This document shows positions 5,252-5,408 of a stretch of 5,408 nucleotides of DNA, in pieces. Below the pieces are notes generated by a model. That model was not told where the DNA came from. It saw only the letters and a list, made by a program, of their open reading frames with translations, and ran no database searches. Both the position numbers and the translations under genes were made by a program. Position 1 is the stretch's first letter; each line of letters begins with the position of its first letter. Origin of the DNA: Candidatus Sulfotelmatobacter sp. (GTDB lineage Bacteria; Acidobacteriota; Terriglobia; Terriglobales; Acidobacteriaceae); contig JASIEN010000257.1 of NCBI GenBank assembly GCA_030045935.1, forward strand, positions 1-5,408. The letters are read 5' to 3'.

Positions 5252-5408
5252 ATGTCCGGCCAGCAGACAGCGGCGTCGTGCAGTAAATGCTCTGCGAATC
5301 TCCCCGAAGGCTCACAGTTTTGTCCAAAGTGTGGACAACCTGTGGCCATGCCGGCTGGCAGCGGTACAGCATCTTTCCTTTCGCTTTCCGACGACGTCTG
5401 CACCGGCT
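5252..5408 (+). CDS. N-terminal zinc-ribbon protein, truncated by the right window edge
   Basis: Translation from ATG 5252 stays open for 52 codons to the edge. Residues 10-27 hold a compact zinc ribbon: CSKC (10-13), an 8-residue spacer containing NLPEGSQF, then CPKCGQPV (22-29). Two C-x2-C knuckles of this type bind one structural zinc. Such ribbons often sit at the N-terminus of bacterial membrane or signalling proteins whose main domain follows; here only SGTASFLSLSDDVCTG is seen afterwards, so the function cannot be told. No Shine-Dalgarno precedes the ATG. An in-frame GTG at 5234 is an alternative, but it would add only six residues and has no better site. TGCTAACAT at 5235-5243 is a loose extended -10 that would give an almost leaderless mRNA, which is very tentative. 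The gene follows the DUF3999 gene after about 450 bases and is probably a separate unit. Confidence 0.72.
   Translation, partial: MSGQQTAASCSKCSANLPEGSQFCPKCGQPVAMPAGSGTASFLSLSDDVCTG

Overview
The window is ordinary bacterial chromosome with moderately high GC and densely packed genes. It carries no phage, plasmid, insertion-sequence or CRISPR hallmark. The gene mix (a DUF2339/DUF3999 pair, a YjbQ protein, a short polytopic membrane protein, an N-terminal zinc-ribbon protein) and codon use suggest an Acidobacteriota-like Gram-negative. That placement is inference from protein style, not from a marker gene.

Left part (1-1107, minus strand): a probable two-gene operon. A complete YjbQ/UPF0047 gene (1107-694) is followed after 30 bases by a nitronate monooxygenase-type flavin oxidoreductase (663 to the left edge, so its C-terminus is missing). 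Both have good Shine-Dalgarno sequences. Transcription probably starts in the 140-base divergent gap at 1108-1247.

Middle (1248-4803, plus strand): a 78-residue three-helix membrane protein (1248-1484) is read divergently from yjbQ. After a 158-base gap comes a 642-residue polytopic DUF2339 protein (1643-3571). It overlaps by an ATGA junction with a DUF3999 protein (3568-4803), which has a signal peptide, a beta-rich exported domain and one C-terminal membrane helix. The overlap points to coupled translation and probably to an envelope complex of unknown function.

Right part (4804-5408): about 450 bases without a convincing protein gene. On the minus strand they hold an intrinsic terminator-like hairpin (4879-4901 plus U-tract), an extended -10 sequence, and nested inverted repeats around a tRNA-like T-arm. 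This could be a small structured RNA gene or the remnant of a tRNA locus, and it is the least explained stretch of the window. A truncated plus-strand gene then begins at 5252 and encodes an N-terminal C-x2-C/C-x2-C zinc ribbon that runs off the right edge.

The best candidates for undescribed biology are the DUF2339-DUF3999 pair, the half-PnuC/SemiSWEET-like small membrane protein next to yjbQ, and the structured minus-strand element at 4870-5030.
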